DNA of 64,000 nucleotides, from assembly GCF_017589465.1 (NCBI RefSeq), contig NZ_JAELYA010000001.1:868001-932000 (forward strand), written 5' to 3'. Under the pieces are notes generated by a model. It was not told where the DNA came from. It saw only the letters and a program-made list of their open reading frames with translations, and searched no databases. Positions 1 through 8,375 of this stretch are shown piece by piece; positions within the stretch are counted from its first letter, which is position 1, and each line of letters starts with the position of its first letter. The translations under genes and the position numbers were made by a program. Source of the stretch: Pseudomonas schmalbachii. Lineage in GTDB: Bacteria; Pseudomonadota; Gammaproteobacteria; Pseudomonadales; Pseudomonadaceae.

Positions 1-954
1 TTCCTGCCGGAAGCACGGGTGGGCTTCGTCCTGCTCGAACACTTTTCTCTTCCGGCCTTCACGCAAGCGCTCGACACCCTGGTCACCGCGAACCTGATCA
101 GGGCGGGAGCTTTTGCCACGCGGACCTTCAGCCTGGATGGAAACTCGGCCGCCAGCGACCTCGGGCTGGTCATCACCCCGAGCGCGGCACTGCGGATCGA
201 GCACCTGCACGAGTTCGATCTTCTGGTGGTGTGCGGCGGCCTGCGAACGGCGCTGCGTCCCACACCCGAGCTGACGCACCTGTTGCAGGCAGCGGCCGAA
301 AAGGGCATCGCACTGGCCGGGCTGTGGAATGGCGCCTGGTTCCTGGGTCAGGCGGGGCTGCTCGACGGCTACAAGTGCGCCGTGCATCCGGAGAATCGGG
401 CAGCGCTCGCCGAAATAGCCAGGAACAGCCAGGTGACCTGCGAGAGCTATGTGGTCGACCGCGACCGGCTCACCGCCGCGAGCCCCATGGGCGCCTTCAA
501 CATGGTGCTGAAATGGATCGACAACCTGCATGGACGCGGACTGGTCGACGCCATCGTCGATATCCTCGCCTTCGAAGAGTCCCGCTATCGAAGAGTGCAT
601 CCGTCGCTGCACGAGAAAATGAGCGAGCCGGTCCGGGATGCGATCACCCTGATGAGCGCGAACATCGAAGAACCCCTGAGCCAGGATCAGCTTGCCGTTT
701 ATGTCGGCCGCTCCAAGCGACAGCTCGAACGGCTGTTCAAGCAGCAACTGGGAACCACGCCGGTGCGTTTCTATCTGGAATTGCGGATAACCGAGAGCCG
801 TCGCCTGCTCCAGCACTCGGACCTGCCCATTTCCGAAGTGAGCATCGCCTGCGGCTTTGCTTCGGCCAGCCACTTCAGCAAGTGTTACGCCGCCTTCTAT
901 GGGTACTCCCCATCCAGGGAGGTACGGTACGGGTGCGTGAAGTCGGCGAAGTAG
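1..954 (+). CDS. GlxA-family AraC-type transcriptional regulator (5' truncated)
   Basis: Reading frame is open from base 1, so the gene starts left of the window; the GTG at 19 is unlikely to be the true start because the coding frame already reads FLPEAR before it. The visible part has the two-domain layout of GlxA/ArgR/GbdR/CdhR regulators: an N-terminal DJ-1/PfpI-like ligand-sensing domain (GFVLLEHFS..., VVCGGLRTAL, LAGLWNGAWFLGQAGLLDG, about residues 1-185) and a C-terminal AraC double helix-turn-helix (SQDQLAVYVGRSKRQLERLFKQ and ISEVSIACGFASASHFSKCY, about residues 215-305). Members usually activate catabolic genes for amines or amino acids; the neighbour ppnN gives no hint of the target. 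Family assignment is firm, ligand unknown. Confidence 0.9.
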   Translation, partial: FLPEARVGFVLLEHFSLPAFTQALDTLVTANLIRAGAFATRTFSLDGNSAASDLGLVITPSAALRIEHLHEFDLLVVCGGLRTALRPTPELTHLLQAAAEKGIALAGLWNGAWFLGQAGLLDGYKCAVHPENRAALAEIARNSQVTCESYVVDRDRLTAASPMGAFNMVLKWIDNLHGRGLVDAIVDILAFEESRYRRVHPSLHEKMSEPVRDAITLMSANIEEPLSQDQLAVYVGRSKRQLERLFKQQLGTTPVRFYLELRITESRRLLQHSDLPISEVSIACGFASASHFSKCYAAFYGYSPSREVRYGCVKSAK

Positions 955-1201
955 TCGAAGGCTCGCCATCGCCCTGGATGCGGGTTTCAATGATGAGGGA
1001 GCAACTGTCGCACAGGCTCATACATAACCAGAAGCATAGGTGAACGGAATGATGCCACGCAGCCAGGCTCGTCTTGCGCGGCACGGTCGAACTACTATTC
1101 AGGACAGGCCCCATCTTTCCTGGCCGCCCTTGCGGCCACCGGGGCACGACACCGCGGACACGCGGTCGATGATCCAGATGCCAGAAGTCGGAATCGCATA
1201 C

Positions 1202-2593
1202 ATGGAAGCAGTAAAGTCCTCCAGATTCACCGTCAACGCCGCCGTCAGCCCCAAGGGCACCCTCGAAACCCTGTCCCAGCGTGAAGTGCAGCAGCTCAGC
1301 GAAGCTGGCTCGGGCAGCATCTACGGCCTCTTCCGCCAGTGCGCGCTAGCCATTCTCAACACCGGCGCGCGTATCGACGACGCCAGGACCATCCTCGACG
1401 CCTACCGCGACTTCGAGGTCCGCATTCACCAGCAGGACCGTGGCGTGCGCCTGGAACTGGTCAATGCGCCGGCCGACGCCTTCGTCGATGGCGAAATGAT
1501 CGCCGGCACCCGCGAAATGCTCTTCAGCGCATTGCGCGATATCGTCTACACCGCCAGCGAGCTGGAGAACCAGCGCGTCGACCTGAACAGTTCGCAGGGC
1601 ATCACCGATTACGTCTTCCACCTGCTGCGCAACGCCCGCACCATGCGGCCGGGCGTGGACCCGAAGATCGTCGTGTGCTGGGGCGGGCATTCGATCAGCA
1701 GCGAGGAATACATCTATTCCAAGCGGGTCGGCCACGAGCTCGGCCTGCGCAACCTGGATGTCTGCACCGGTTGCGGTCCCGGTGTGATGAAAGGGCCGAT
1801 GAAGGGGGCCACCATCGGCCACGCGAAGCAGCGCCATCACGGCGGCCGCTACCTCGGGCTGACGGAGCCGGGGATCATCGCCGCGGAGGCGCCCAACCCT
1901 ATCGTCAACGAGCTGGTGATCCTGCCGGACATCGAAAAGCGCCTGGAAGCCTTCGTACGCGTCGGCCATGGCATCGTCATCTTCCCGGGCGGGGTCGGCA
2001 CCGCGGAGGAGTTCCTCTACCTGCTGGGCATTCTCATGCACCCGGCCAACGCCGACCTGCCCTTCCCGCTGGTGCTCACCGGCCCCCGGAGCGCCGAGCC
2101 CTACCTGCGGCAACTGCATGAATTCGTCGGCGCGACCCTGGGCGAGGTCACGCAGCGGCGCTACAAGATCATCATCGACGACCCCGCCGAAGTGGCGCGG
2201 CAGATGGCCCAGGGGCTGAAGGAGGTCAAGCAGTTCCGCCGGGAACGCAACGACGCCTTTCACTTCAACTGGCTGCTGAACATCGACGAGCACTTCCAGC
2301 GCCCGTTCGACCCGACCCACGAGCACATGGGCAGCCTGCAGCTCAGCACCGCGCTTCCGCCCCACGAGCTGGCGGCGAACCTGCGCCGCGCGTTCTCCGG
2401 CATCGTGGCCGGCAACGTCAAGGAAAAGGGCGTACGCCTGATCGAAGAGCACGGCCCCTACGAAATCCATGGCGATGCCCGGGTGATGAAACCGCTCGAC
2501 CAGCTGTTGCAGGCTTTCGTCAAACAGCACCGCATGAAGCTGCCCGGCGGCGCGGCGTATAAGCCCTGCTATCGGGTGGTCGGCGGGAATTGA
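1202..2593 (+). CDS. ppnN: Pyrimidine/purine nucleotide 5'-monophosphate nucleosidase PpnN (LOG family)
   Basis: 463 aa, close in length and sequence to E. coli PpnN (YgdH, 454 aa), which cleaves nucleoside monophosphates to base and ribose 5-phosphate and is tuned by (p)ppGpp. The LOG/lysine-decarboxylase-like Rossmann core is clear: VVCWGGHS (158-164), CTGCGPGVMKGPMKGA (188-203) and the hallmark PGGVGTAEE (262-270). The N-terminal and C-terminal PpnN-specific domains are also present (RRAFSGIVAGNVKE; QHRMKLPGGAAYKPCY). I start at the ATG of MEAVKSS because alignment to PpnN begins soon after; an in-frame ATG at 1040 would add 54 residues of low-quality sequence. No operon partner: the next gene is about 280 bases away across repeats. 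Confidence 0.93.
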   Translation: MEAVKSSRFTVNAAVSPKGTLETLSQREVQQLSEAGSGSIYGLFRQCALAILNTGARIDDARTILDAYRDFEVRIHQQDRGVRLELVNAPADAFVDGEMIAGTREMLFSALRDIVYTASELENQRVDLNSSQGITDYVFHLLRNARTMRPGVDPKIVVCWGGHSISSEEYIYSKRVGHELGLRNLDVCTGCGPGVMKGPMKGATIGHAKQRHHGGRYLGLTEPGIIAAEAPNPIVNELVILPDIEKRLEAFVRVGHGIVIFPGGVGTAEEFLYLLGILMHPANADLPFPLVLTGPRSAEPYLRQLHEFVGATLGEVTQRRYKIIIDDPAEVARQMAQGLKEVKQFRRERNDAFHFNWLLNIDEHFQRPFDPTHEHMGSLQLSTALPPHELAANLRRAFSGIVAGNVKEKGVRLIEEHGPYEIHGDARVMKPLDQLLQAFVKQHRMKLPGGAAYKPCYRVVGGN

Positions 2594-2621
2594 ACTGGCG
2601 GGCCTGGCATCGTCGCGATGC

Positions 2622-2740
2622 CCCCTCACCCTAGCCCTCTCCCTCGAGGGAGAGGGGACTGTTCAGAGTTGCCGGCTGGCACGGCATATCGCCCGACGCA
2701 ATTGTGCCCCCTCTCCCTCCGGGAGAGGGTTGGGGTGAGA
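2622..2740. repeat. REPIN-like paired inverted repeat, family A copy 1
   Basis: Two REP-like units in opposite orientation (CCCCTCACCCTAGCCCTCTC ... GAGAGGGTTGGGGTGAG), each with its own small hairpin (CCCTCGAGGG; CCCTCCGGGAG), separated by about 60 bases. The same arrangement recurs at 12701, 15825 and 26945. Confidence 0.85.
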
Positions 2741-2780
2741 GAATCGCAACGCCGGTGCTGCGCAGCGCAGTCTGAGCGAA

Positions 2781-2834
2781 GCGATACCCATGCTGTTCCG
2801 GATGATGGGTATCGCAAGCTCAACCCATCCTACG
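2781..2834. repeat. REP-type palindrome, family E copy 1
   Basis: GCGATACCCAT ... ATGGGTATCGC inverted repeat followed by AAGCTCAACCCATCCTACG; the same words form a full pair at 23634-23706. Confidence 0.7.
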
Positions 2835-2877
2835 ATGCCTTTCCACTGTCCCGCTCCATTGAGAAGACTGCCATTCC

Positions 2878-3975
2878 ATGAGCGACCTCGTCACACGTTC
2901 CGCCTTTCTTGCCACGCTACTTGCCCTGGCCGCGTGCGGCACACAGAAACCGCAGGAGCCGGTGCTGCGCCCGGCCGAAGTGCGGGCCAAGGTGGTCAGG
3001 CTGATGCCGGCCAAGGTGCCGGACCGCCAGGGCTGGGCCACGGATATCCAGGCCGCCTTCGCCGCCCAGGGCATCGCGCCCAGCGACAGCAACCTCTGCG
3101 CCGTGCTGGCGGTCACCGAGCAGGAGTCCACCTACCAGGCCGATCCGCCCGTGCCGGGGCTGGCGAAGATCGCCCGGGAGGAAATCCAGCGGCGCGCCAG
3201 TCGCCTGCACGTGCCGGCGCTGCTGGTGAGCGCCGCCCTGAAGATCGACTCGCCCACCGGCAAGACCTACGAACAGCGCCTGTCCACGGTGCGCACCGAG
3301 AAGGAGCTGAGCGCCATCTTCAACGACTTCATCGGCATGGTGCCCCTCGGCCAGAAACTGTTCGGCAGCCTGAACCCGGTGCACACCGGCGGCCCGATGC
3401 AGGTGAGCATCGCCTTCGCCGAAGCCAATGCGCAGCGCTACCCCTATCCGGTCGATGGCTCCATTCGCCAGGAAGTCTTCACCCGGCGCGGCGGCATGTA
3501 CTTCGGCATCGCCCACCTGCTTGGCTACCCGGTCCACTACCCGCGGCCGCTGTACCGCTTCGCCGATTTCAACGCAGGCTGGTACGCCAGTCGCAACGCC
3601 GCGTTCCAGCAGGCGGTAAGCCTCGCCTCGGGCATTCCGCTGGCGCTGGACGGCGACCTGGTCATCCATGGTTCCAGCAAGGCCGGCACAACCGAACTGG
3701 CGGTGCGCGCCCTGCAGAAGCAGCTCGGCCTTGGCGAGTCCGCCATCCGCCGGGCGCTGCTCAAGGGCGACAGCCTGGAATTCGAGGAAACCGATCTGTA
3801 CGAGCGGGTCTTCGCCCTGGCCGAGAAGATCGAGCGGCGCAAGCTGCCCCGCGAAACGATGCCCGGCATCGACCTGAAGAGTCCGAAGATCACCCGCAAG
3901 CTGACCACCGAGTGGTTCGCCCGGCGGGTCGACGGGCGCTACCAGAACTGCATGAAGCGCGCCGCAGGGAGCTGA
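2878..3975 (+). CDS. DUF1615 family outer-membrane lipoprotein
   Basis: 365 aa. Begins with a lipoprotein signal (AFLATLLALAACGTQ; lipobox LAAC with Cys at about residue 20), so it should be lipid-anchored in the envelope. The body matches the DUF1615 family as I know it from Pseudomonas: NLCAVLAVTEQESTYQADPPVPGL, GGPMQVSIAFAEANAQ and RGGMYFGIAHLLGYP. The E-x-S-T-Y-x-A-D and GGPMQVS-type segments resemble lytic transglycosylase folds, so a peptidoglycan-related role is possible, but this is inference. Monocistronic by spacing. Confidence 0.85.
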   Translation: MSDLVTRSAFLATLLALAACGTQKPQEPVLRPAEVRAKVVRLMPAKVPDRQGWATDIQAAFAAQGIAPSDSNLCAVLAVTEQESTYQADPPVPGLAKIAREEIQRRASRLHVPALLVSAALKIDSPTGKTYEQRLSTVRTEKELSAIFNDFIGMVPLGQKLFGSLNPVHTGGPMQVSIAFAEANAQRYPYPVDGSIRQEVFTRRGGMYFGIAHLLGYPVHYPRPLYRFADFNAGWYASRNAAFQQAVSLASGIPLALDGDLVIHGSSKAGTTELAVRALQKQLGLGESAIRRALLKGDSLEFEETDLYERVFALAEKIERRKLPRETMPGIDLKSPKITRKLTTEWFARRVDGRYQNCMKRAAGS

Positions 3976-4116
3976 TATCGGCTGCGGCGCCCAGGCATTG
4001 ACATTCGGACCGGGCGGGAGTCCGATGGAGTTTCGATGTTCGACCGGTTCGACGCGCGACCCGCCACTGCGGGCCGCGCCACATCGCCGAGGCTCGGCCT
4101 GGCGAGGAGGGAAGCG

Positions 4117-4497
4117 ATGAGGGCATTGCGAATGGGCACGCTGGCATTCGCGGCATGCGTGGCCCTGGCGACGACATCGGGCATTTCCCGTGCCGACGAG
4201 GTGCCGATGGTCACCGGCGAGCAATGGATGCAGTCGTCGGAGCAGATCAAGAAGGCCTATCTCGTCGGCATCGCCAATGCCTACCACGTGGAGGCGGCCT
4301 TCCACGGATCGACGCCGCCGTCCGATGAGCAGAGCCTGATTCCGCGTTTCGCCAGGGGCCTGAAGGGCCAGACGCTCGACACCGTGCGCGAAGGGCTCGA
4401 CAAGTGGTACGCCGCCAATCCGGACCGCGTGAATCAGCCCGTCATCGAGACCATCTGGTTCGAGATGGTCGTGCCCGGTTTGCAGCGGAACAAGTAG
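4117..4497 (+). CDS. Small exported protein, possible Rap1a-like fold
   Basis: 126 aa. The start is set by a strong ribosome site, GAGGAGGG at 4104-4111, six bases before the ATG; the longer in-frame ORF from 4036 has no such site. A signal peptide (MRALRMGTLAFAACVALATTSGISRA-DE) points to the periplasm. The mature part (KKAYLVGIANAYHVEAAFHG ... VREGLDKWYAANPDRVNQPVIETIWFEMVVPGL) recalls the pattern of Rap1a/Tai4-type small helical proteins (a Y-x-x-G-x-x-x-A segment followed by WYAxNP and a PV...IW tail), but this is a weak visual resemblance and I see no toxin partner. The stop is 11 bases before the next gene, so the two are probably co-transcribed. Confidence 0.75.
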   Translation: MRALRMGTLAFAACVALATTSGISRADEVPMVTGEQWMQSSEQIKKAYLVGIANAYHVEAAFHGSTPPSDEQSLIPRFARGLKGQTLDTVREGLDKWYAANPDRVNQPVIETIWFEMVVPGLQRNK

Positions 4498-4508
4498 CGG
4501 AGATGAAC

Positions 4509-4727
4509 ATGAAGCGATTCCTGGCGTTTGCCGCAGCCCTCACCGCAGCGAGCGTGATCGGCTGCACGTCGATGAGTTCCCAGCAGCAGGGGACGTTGAG
4601 CGGCGCAGCCATCGGTGCCGCGGCCGGCGCCGGCATTGCCGCGATCTCCGGCGGCAGCGGCTGGACCGGCGCGGCGATCGGCGCCGTCGCCGGCGGGGTT
4701 GCCGGCAATATCAGGGGCAGGAAGTAG
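4509..4727 (+). CDS. Glycine-zipper small lipoprotein
   Basis: 72 aa. Lipoprotein signal ending in a lipobox (SVIGC, Cys19), then a glycine-zipper segment (GAAIGAAAGAGIAAISGGSG and GAAIGAVAGGVAGNIRGRK), the pattern of OmpA-like/YMGG small envelope proteins. The ATG at 4509 has GCGGAG six bases upstream; an ATG at 4503 lies too close to it. Sits directly behind the small exported protein, suggesting a two-gene envelope unit. Function unknown. Confidence 0.8.
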   Translation: MKRFLAFAAALTAASVIGCTSMSSQQQGTLSGAAIGAAAGAGIAAISGGSGWTGAAIGAVAGGVAGNIRGRK

Positions 4728-5127
4728 GCCACCAGGGTGAAACCCGGCGCCTGGCTGGTCTGTCCCCGTCGCCACCTTTCTGCGGGCTGCAGAAGCCCGT
4801 GGCGCCTGTTCGCTCGCGAACGGACACCTGCAGCGGCGTGGTGATAGGGAATGTCGATCAGCTACGAAAGCCTGTGTTCGCATTCAGGCTATGGCCATTC
4901 GAAACGGGCGTCCAATCGCTATTCGTGACGACTTGATCGAAACCCTCTATCACTCCGAAAACCACTATCGACGAGGGTTTCATGGCGAAAATCGAAATCC
5001 TGGCGCAGTGATAGACAGCATCGATCACTCGGTCGCAACTACCGATTGGACGCCGCGCCTGCCTGCGCTTAGCTTTTCCGCATGACTGGCGCGAGCTTCC
5101 TCCGCCAGCGGACATGACGAGGCGCCC
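4728..5127. other. Intergenic region without a convincing gene
   Basis: 400 bases before moaA. A 64-codon ORF (4891-5085) shows no recognisable sequence and is probably chance. An 8-bp inverted repeat AAACCCTC/GAGGGTTT (about 4940-4947 and 4973-4980) with a 25-base loop could be a hairpin. I found no molybdenum-cofactor riboswitch-like structure by eye. Confidence 0.4.
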
Positions 5128-6126
5128 ATGGCGGACAGGATTTTGCTGGATGGCTTCGATCGGAAGATCGACTACCTGCGGATGTCGGTGACCGACCGCT
5201 GCGACTTCCGCTGCGTCTACTGCATGGCCGAAGACATGCAGTTCCTGCCCCGGCAGCGCATCCTCAGCCTGGATGAGCTGTACCTGCTGGCCGAGCGCTT
5301 CGTCGCCCTGGGCACCCGCAAGATCCGCCTGACCGGTGGCGAACCGCTGGTGCGCAACGGCATCGTCGAGCTGTGCCGGCGTATCACCGCCCTGCCCGGC
5401 CTGCGCGAACTGTGCATGACCACCAACGGCTCGCAGCTCGCCCGCCTGGCCGGCCCGCTGTTCGACGCAGGGCTGTCGCGGCTCAACGTCAGCCTCGACA
5501 GTCTCGACCCGCAGCGCTTCCGCGAGCTGACCCGCACCGGCGATCTGGCGAAAGTGATCGCCGGCATCGATGCGGCGCGCGACGCGGGCTTCCGCCATAT
5601 CAAGCTCAACTGCGTGGTGCTCAAGGGCCGCAACGACGGCGAGATCAACGATCTGCTGCGCTTCGCCATCGACCGCCAGCTGGATATCTCCTTCATCGAG
5701 GAAATGCCGCTGGGCGCGATCAGCGAGCACAGCCGTGGCGAATCCTTCTGCTCCAGCGACGAGGTGCGCGCACGCATCGCCGAGCGCTACACGCTGATGG
5801 AGTCGGCCGAGTCCACCCAGGGCCCGTCGCGCTACTGGCGCCTGGCCGAGGCCCCGGAAATCCGCATCGGCTTCATCTCGCCGCACAGCCACAACTTCTG
5901 CGGCAGTTGCAACCGCGTGCGCCTGACCGTCGAGGGCCGCCTGCTGCTGTGCCTCGGCAACGAGCACTCGGCGGACCTGAAGGCCGTGCTGCGCGCCCAT
6001 CCCGGCGATCCGCAGCGGCTGGAGAAGGCCATCGTCGAAGCCATGCGGATCAAGCCCTGGAGCCACAACTTCGTGGTCAACGACGAGGTCCAGGTCGTTC
6101 GCTTCATGAACATGACCGGCGGCTGA
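5128..6126 (+). CDS. moaA: GTP 3',8-cyclase MoaA (radical SAM)
   Basis: 332 aa, the usual length. Catalyses the first step of molybdenum cofactor synthesis, converting GTP to 3',8-cH2GTP in the cytoplasm. The radical-SAM cluster is CDFRCVYC (C-x3-C-x2-C) near residue 26, followed by the SAM-binding TGGEP motif; the C-terminal second cluster ligands are in [14 protein letters not shown]...LLLCLG, and the protein ends in the GG dipeptide needed for activity. No other moa gene is adjacent, as is common in Pseudomonas where Moco genes are scattered. The bestrophin gene follows after 35 bases. Confidence 0.97.
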   Translation: MADRILLDGFDRKIDYLRMSVTDRCDFRCVYCMAEDMQFLPRQRILSLDELYLLAERFVALGTRKIRLTGGEPLVRNGIVELCRRITALPGLRELCMTTNGSQLARLAGPLFDAGLSRLNVSLDSLDPQRFRELTRTGDLAKVIAGIDAARDAGFRHIKLNCVVLKGRNDGEINDLLRFAIDRQLDISFIEEMPLGAISEHSRGESFCSSDEVRARIAERYTLMESAESTQGPSRYWRLAEAPEIRIGFISPHSHNFCGSCNRVRLTVEGRLLLCLGNEHSADLKAVLRAHPGDPQRLEKAIVEAMRIKPWSHNFVVNDEVQVVRFMNMTGG

Positions 6127-6161
6127 TTTCCCGCTTCCACCACCAGACTGGCGCGACACCC

Positions 6162-7061
6162 ATGATCGTTCGACCGAAACCCAACCTGCTCAACGTGCTG
6201 ATCTCGCTGAAGGGCTCGATAGCCCGGCGCATCGCCGTGCGCAGCCTGATGATCACCCTGCTGGCGGCGCTCATCGTGCTGGTCGGGACCATCCATCCCG
6301 ACTGGTTCGTGCGGGTCGAGGCCACGCCCTTCACCCTGCTCGGCCTGTCGCTGTCGATCTTCATGAGCTTCCGCAACAACGCCTGCTACGACCGCTGGTG
6401 GGAAGGCCGCAAGGCCTGGGGCCGGGTGATCCTGGAGATTCGCGCCTTCGCCCGCCAGAGCGTGGCGATCGGCAACGACGCCCTGCGCGAAAAGCTGCTG
6501 CGCGAGCTGTGCGGTTTCGCCCATGCGCTCAACGCCAGGCTGCGCGACGAGGACGAACTCGCCGCGGCGAGCAAGTGGGTGGCCGACCTGCCCGAGCGGC
6601 CGGGCCAGAACGTCAGCGACGCCATCCTGCGGCGCATCGGCCGGCAGTGCACGCACCTGGCGCAGCGCCAGGCGATCAGCGAATGGCGGGCCATCGCCCT
6701 GGAGGAACGCCTGAACGGCCTGACCGAGGCGCAGGCCACCTGCGAGCGGATCAAGTCGACACCGCTGCCGTTCCCCTACACCCTGCTGCTGCACCGCACG
6801 GCCTACATCTTCTGCATCCTGCTGCCGTTCGCCATGGCCTTGCCACTCGGCTGGCTGGCGCCGCTCTTCACCGCCGTGGTCAGCTACACCTTCTTCGGCC
6901 TGGACGCCATCGGCGACGAACTGGAAAACCCCTTCGGCCGCGACGAGAACGACCTGCCGACCGACGCCATGGTCCGCACCATCGAGCGGGAGATTCTTTC
7001 CTCCCTCGGCCACTGGGAACTGCCGCCGGTGCTGGAGCCGGTGGACTTCGTGCTGAGCTGA
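6162..7061 (+). CDS. Bestrophin-family (UPF0187/YneE) anion channel
   Basis: 299 aa inner-membrane protein. Two N-terminal membrane helices (SLMITLLAALIVLVGTIH; FTLLGLSLSIFMSF) lead into the family signature FRNNACYDRWWEGRKAWGRV, and further hydrophobic segments lie around residues 205-245 (LLLHRTAYIFCILLPFAMAL, LFTAVVSYTFFGLDAIG). The DxxxxELENPFGRDENDLP stretch is also typical of bacterial bestrophins, pentameric channels whose physiological ion differs between members. Starts 35 bases after moaA; co-transcription is possible but a functional link is not evident. Confidence 0.92.
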   Translation: MIVRPKPNLLNVLISLKGSIARRIAVRSLMITLLAALIVLVGTIHPDWFVRVEATPFTLLGLSLSIFMSFRNNACYDRWWEGRKAWGRVILEIRAFARQSVAIGNDALREKLLRELCGFAHALNARLRDEDELAAASKWVADLPERPGQNVSDAILRRIGRQCTHLAQRQAISEWRAIALEERLNGLTEAQATCERIKSTPLPFPYTLLLHRTAYIFCILLPFAMALPLGWLAPLFTAVVSYTFFGLDAIGDELENPFGRDENDLPTDAMVRTIEREILSSLGHWELPPVLEPVDFVLS

Positions 7062-7084
7062 AGTCGGGGCTCAGCTTCGCCCCC

Positions 7085-7170
7085 GTAGGTTGGGCTGAGG
7101 CACGAAGCCCAACGAAATGGGTGCAGGCCCCACCAGATGTTGGGCTTCGCAAGCTCAGCGCCAACCTACG
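7085..7170. repeat. REP-type inverted pair, family B copy 1
   Basis: GTAGGTTGGGCTGAG ... CTCAGCGCCAACCTACG with inner GAAGCCCAACG / TGTTGGGCTTCG arms; same family at 16878, 19400, 42933, 49174 and 56492. Confidence 0.85.
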
Positions 7171-7208
7171 CCGTAAACTCGTCATCGCCACGCTGGAGCG
7201 TCGTAGCC

Positions 7209-8096
7209 ATGGACATCAAGCAACTCAAATTCCTCATCGCCCTCGACCAGACCCGCCACTTCGGCCAGGCTGCCGCGCTTTGCCATGTCACCCAGCCCAC
7301 GCTGTCGATGCGCCTGCGCAACCTGGAGGACGAGCTGAATCTCGTCCTGGTGAAACGCAGCCAGCGCTTCGAGGGTTTCACCGAGGCCGGCGAGCGCATC
7401 CTCGCCTGGGCCCGCACGCTGCTGTCGGCCCACGACGGCCTGCAGGCCGAGGCGGCGAGTTGCCGGGGACAACTGGTGGGCAGCCTGTGCCTCGGCATGG
7501 TGCCGCTGGCCAGCTTCAACCCGACCCACCTGCTCAAACCCCTGGCCGAGCGCTACCCCGAGCTGCGCTTCCAGCTGTCGTCGCTGAGTTCGGAGCAGAT
7601 CATCGACGGACTCGCGCGCAACCAGCTGGACCTGGGGCTGTGCTACCTGGACCAGGTGGACAGCAGCTTCTTCGAGGTGATCGAACTGGCCTCGACGCGC
7701 ATGGGCCTGCTGCACGACACCCGCTTCTTCGCCTTCGAGCAGCCGGAACTGCAATGGGAAGCCCTCGGCCAGCTGCCGCTGGGGCTGCTGACCAGCGGCA
7801 TGCACTTCCGCCAGTCCATCGACCTGAGCTTCCGCAGCCGCGGGCTGGACCCGACGCCCCTGCTGGAAAGCGAATCCACCTTCCAACTGGTCCAGGCGGT
7901 GAGCGCCGGCATCTGCTGCGCGATCATGCCGCTTGCCAACGGCCTGGAAGACCTGAACGAACACCTGCGCGTACTGCCCATCGCCGAGGCCACCGTGCAC
8001 GCCCCGCTTGGTCTGGTCCTGCGCCGCACCGAACCGCGCTCGGTGCTGGCCGAGAAATGCTTCGCCGAAGCCCGGGCGATATTTGGCGAAGCCTGA
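7209..8096 (+). CDS. LysR-family transcriptional regulator
   Basis: 295 aa, standard LTTR size. Start taken at MDIKQLKF, where the N-terminal winged helix begins (ALDQTRHFGQAAALCHVTQPTLSMRLRNLEDEL); the longer ORF only reads through the preceding REP. The effector domain covers about residues 90-290 (SLCLGMVPLASFNPTHLLKPLAERYPEL; VSAGICCAIMPLANGL). It ends three bases before the 3' end of the convergent DUF971 gene. Target not visible; no divergent partner is present because the upstream gap holds a REP and the bestrophin gene runs in the same direction. Confidence 0.9.
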   Translation: MDIKQLKFLIALDQTRHFGQAAALCHVTQPTLSMRLRNLEDELNLVLVKRSQRFEGFTEAGERILAWARTLLSAHDGLQAEAASCRGQLVGSLCLGMVPLASFNPTHLLKPLAERYPELRFQLSSLSSEQIIDGLARNQLDLGLCYLDQVDSSFFEVIELASTRMGLLHDTRFFAFEQPELQWEALGQLPLGLLTSGMHFRQSIDLSFRSRGLDPTPLLESESTFQLVQAVSAGICCAIMPLANGLEDLNEHLRVLPIAEATVHAPLGLVLRRTEPRSVLAEKCFAEARAIFGEA

Positions 8097-8099
8097 TGC

Positions 8100-8375
8100 T
8101 CAGCCGGCCAGCTCGCACAGATAACTCCAGGGATAGATGCCGCGCTCGTGGCCATCGCTGAACAGCAATTGCACGCCGTAGCCCTGCCCGTTGATCGAGC
8201 GCAGGCGGACGTCCGCCGGCACCGCGTCGATGCGGCCGTGCAGGCGCGCCGCGCGGCACTGCGAGCAGGGACAGGCGGCGCGCAGGCGGGCGTGGCTGAT
8301 CCGGCTGACCTTGCCATCCGCCCACTCCAGGGTAAGCAGGCCGGCGGCGCTGCGCAGGGCGGTCGGCGCGTTCAT
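8100..8375 (-). CDS. DUF971 (GBBH-like N-terminal domain) protein
   Basis: 91 aa. Matches DUF971, the small domain also found at the N terminus of gamma-butyrobetaine hydroxylase: LTLEWADGKVSRISHARLRAACPCSQCR (a metal-binding C-x-C-x2-C), and the tail VQLLFSDGHERGIYPWSYLCEL. Free-standing DUF971 proteins have often been linked to Fe-S cluster biology, but role here is unknown. Its ATG overlaps the stop of the HEAT-repeat gene (ATGA), so it is translationally coupled as the last gene of the AprAB-like/ABC-transporter cluster. Confidence 0.9.
   Translation of the reverse strand: MNAPTALRSAAGLLTLEWADGKVSRISHARLRAACPCSQCRAARLHGRIDAVPADVRLRSINGQGYGVQLLFSDGHERGIYPWSYLCELAG

Noticed and set aside
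1346-2629. 427-codon minus-strand ORF opposite ppnN
   Set aside because: Composition of a shadow frame and no family pattern; ppnN is certain.
4891-5085. 64-codon ORF before moaA
   Set aside because: No ribosome site, no recognisable features, located in a gap with mixed composition.
4858-6159. 433-codon minus-strand ORF opposite moaA
   Set aside because: Antisense to a complete moaA with cluster motifs; low-complexity content.
6398-8161. 587-codon plus-strand ORF bridging the bestrophin and LysR genes
   Set aside because: Reads through a REP and out of frame across two recognised genes.
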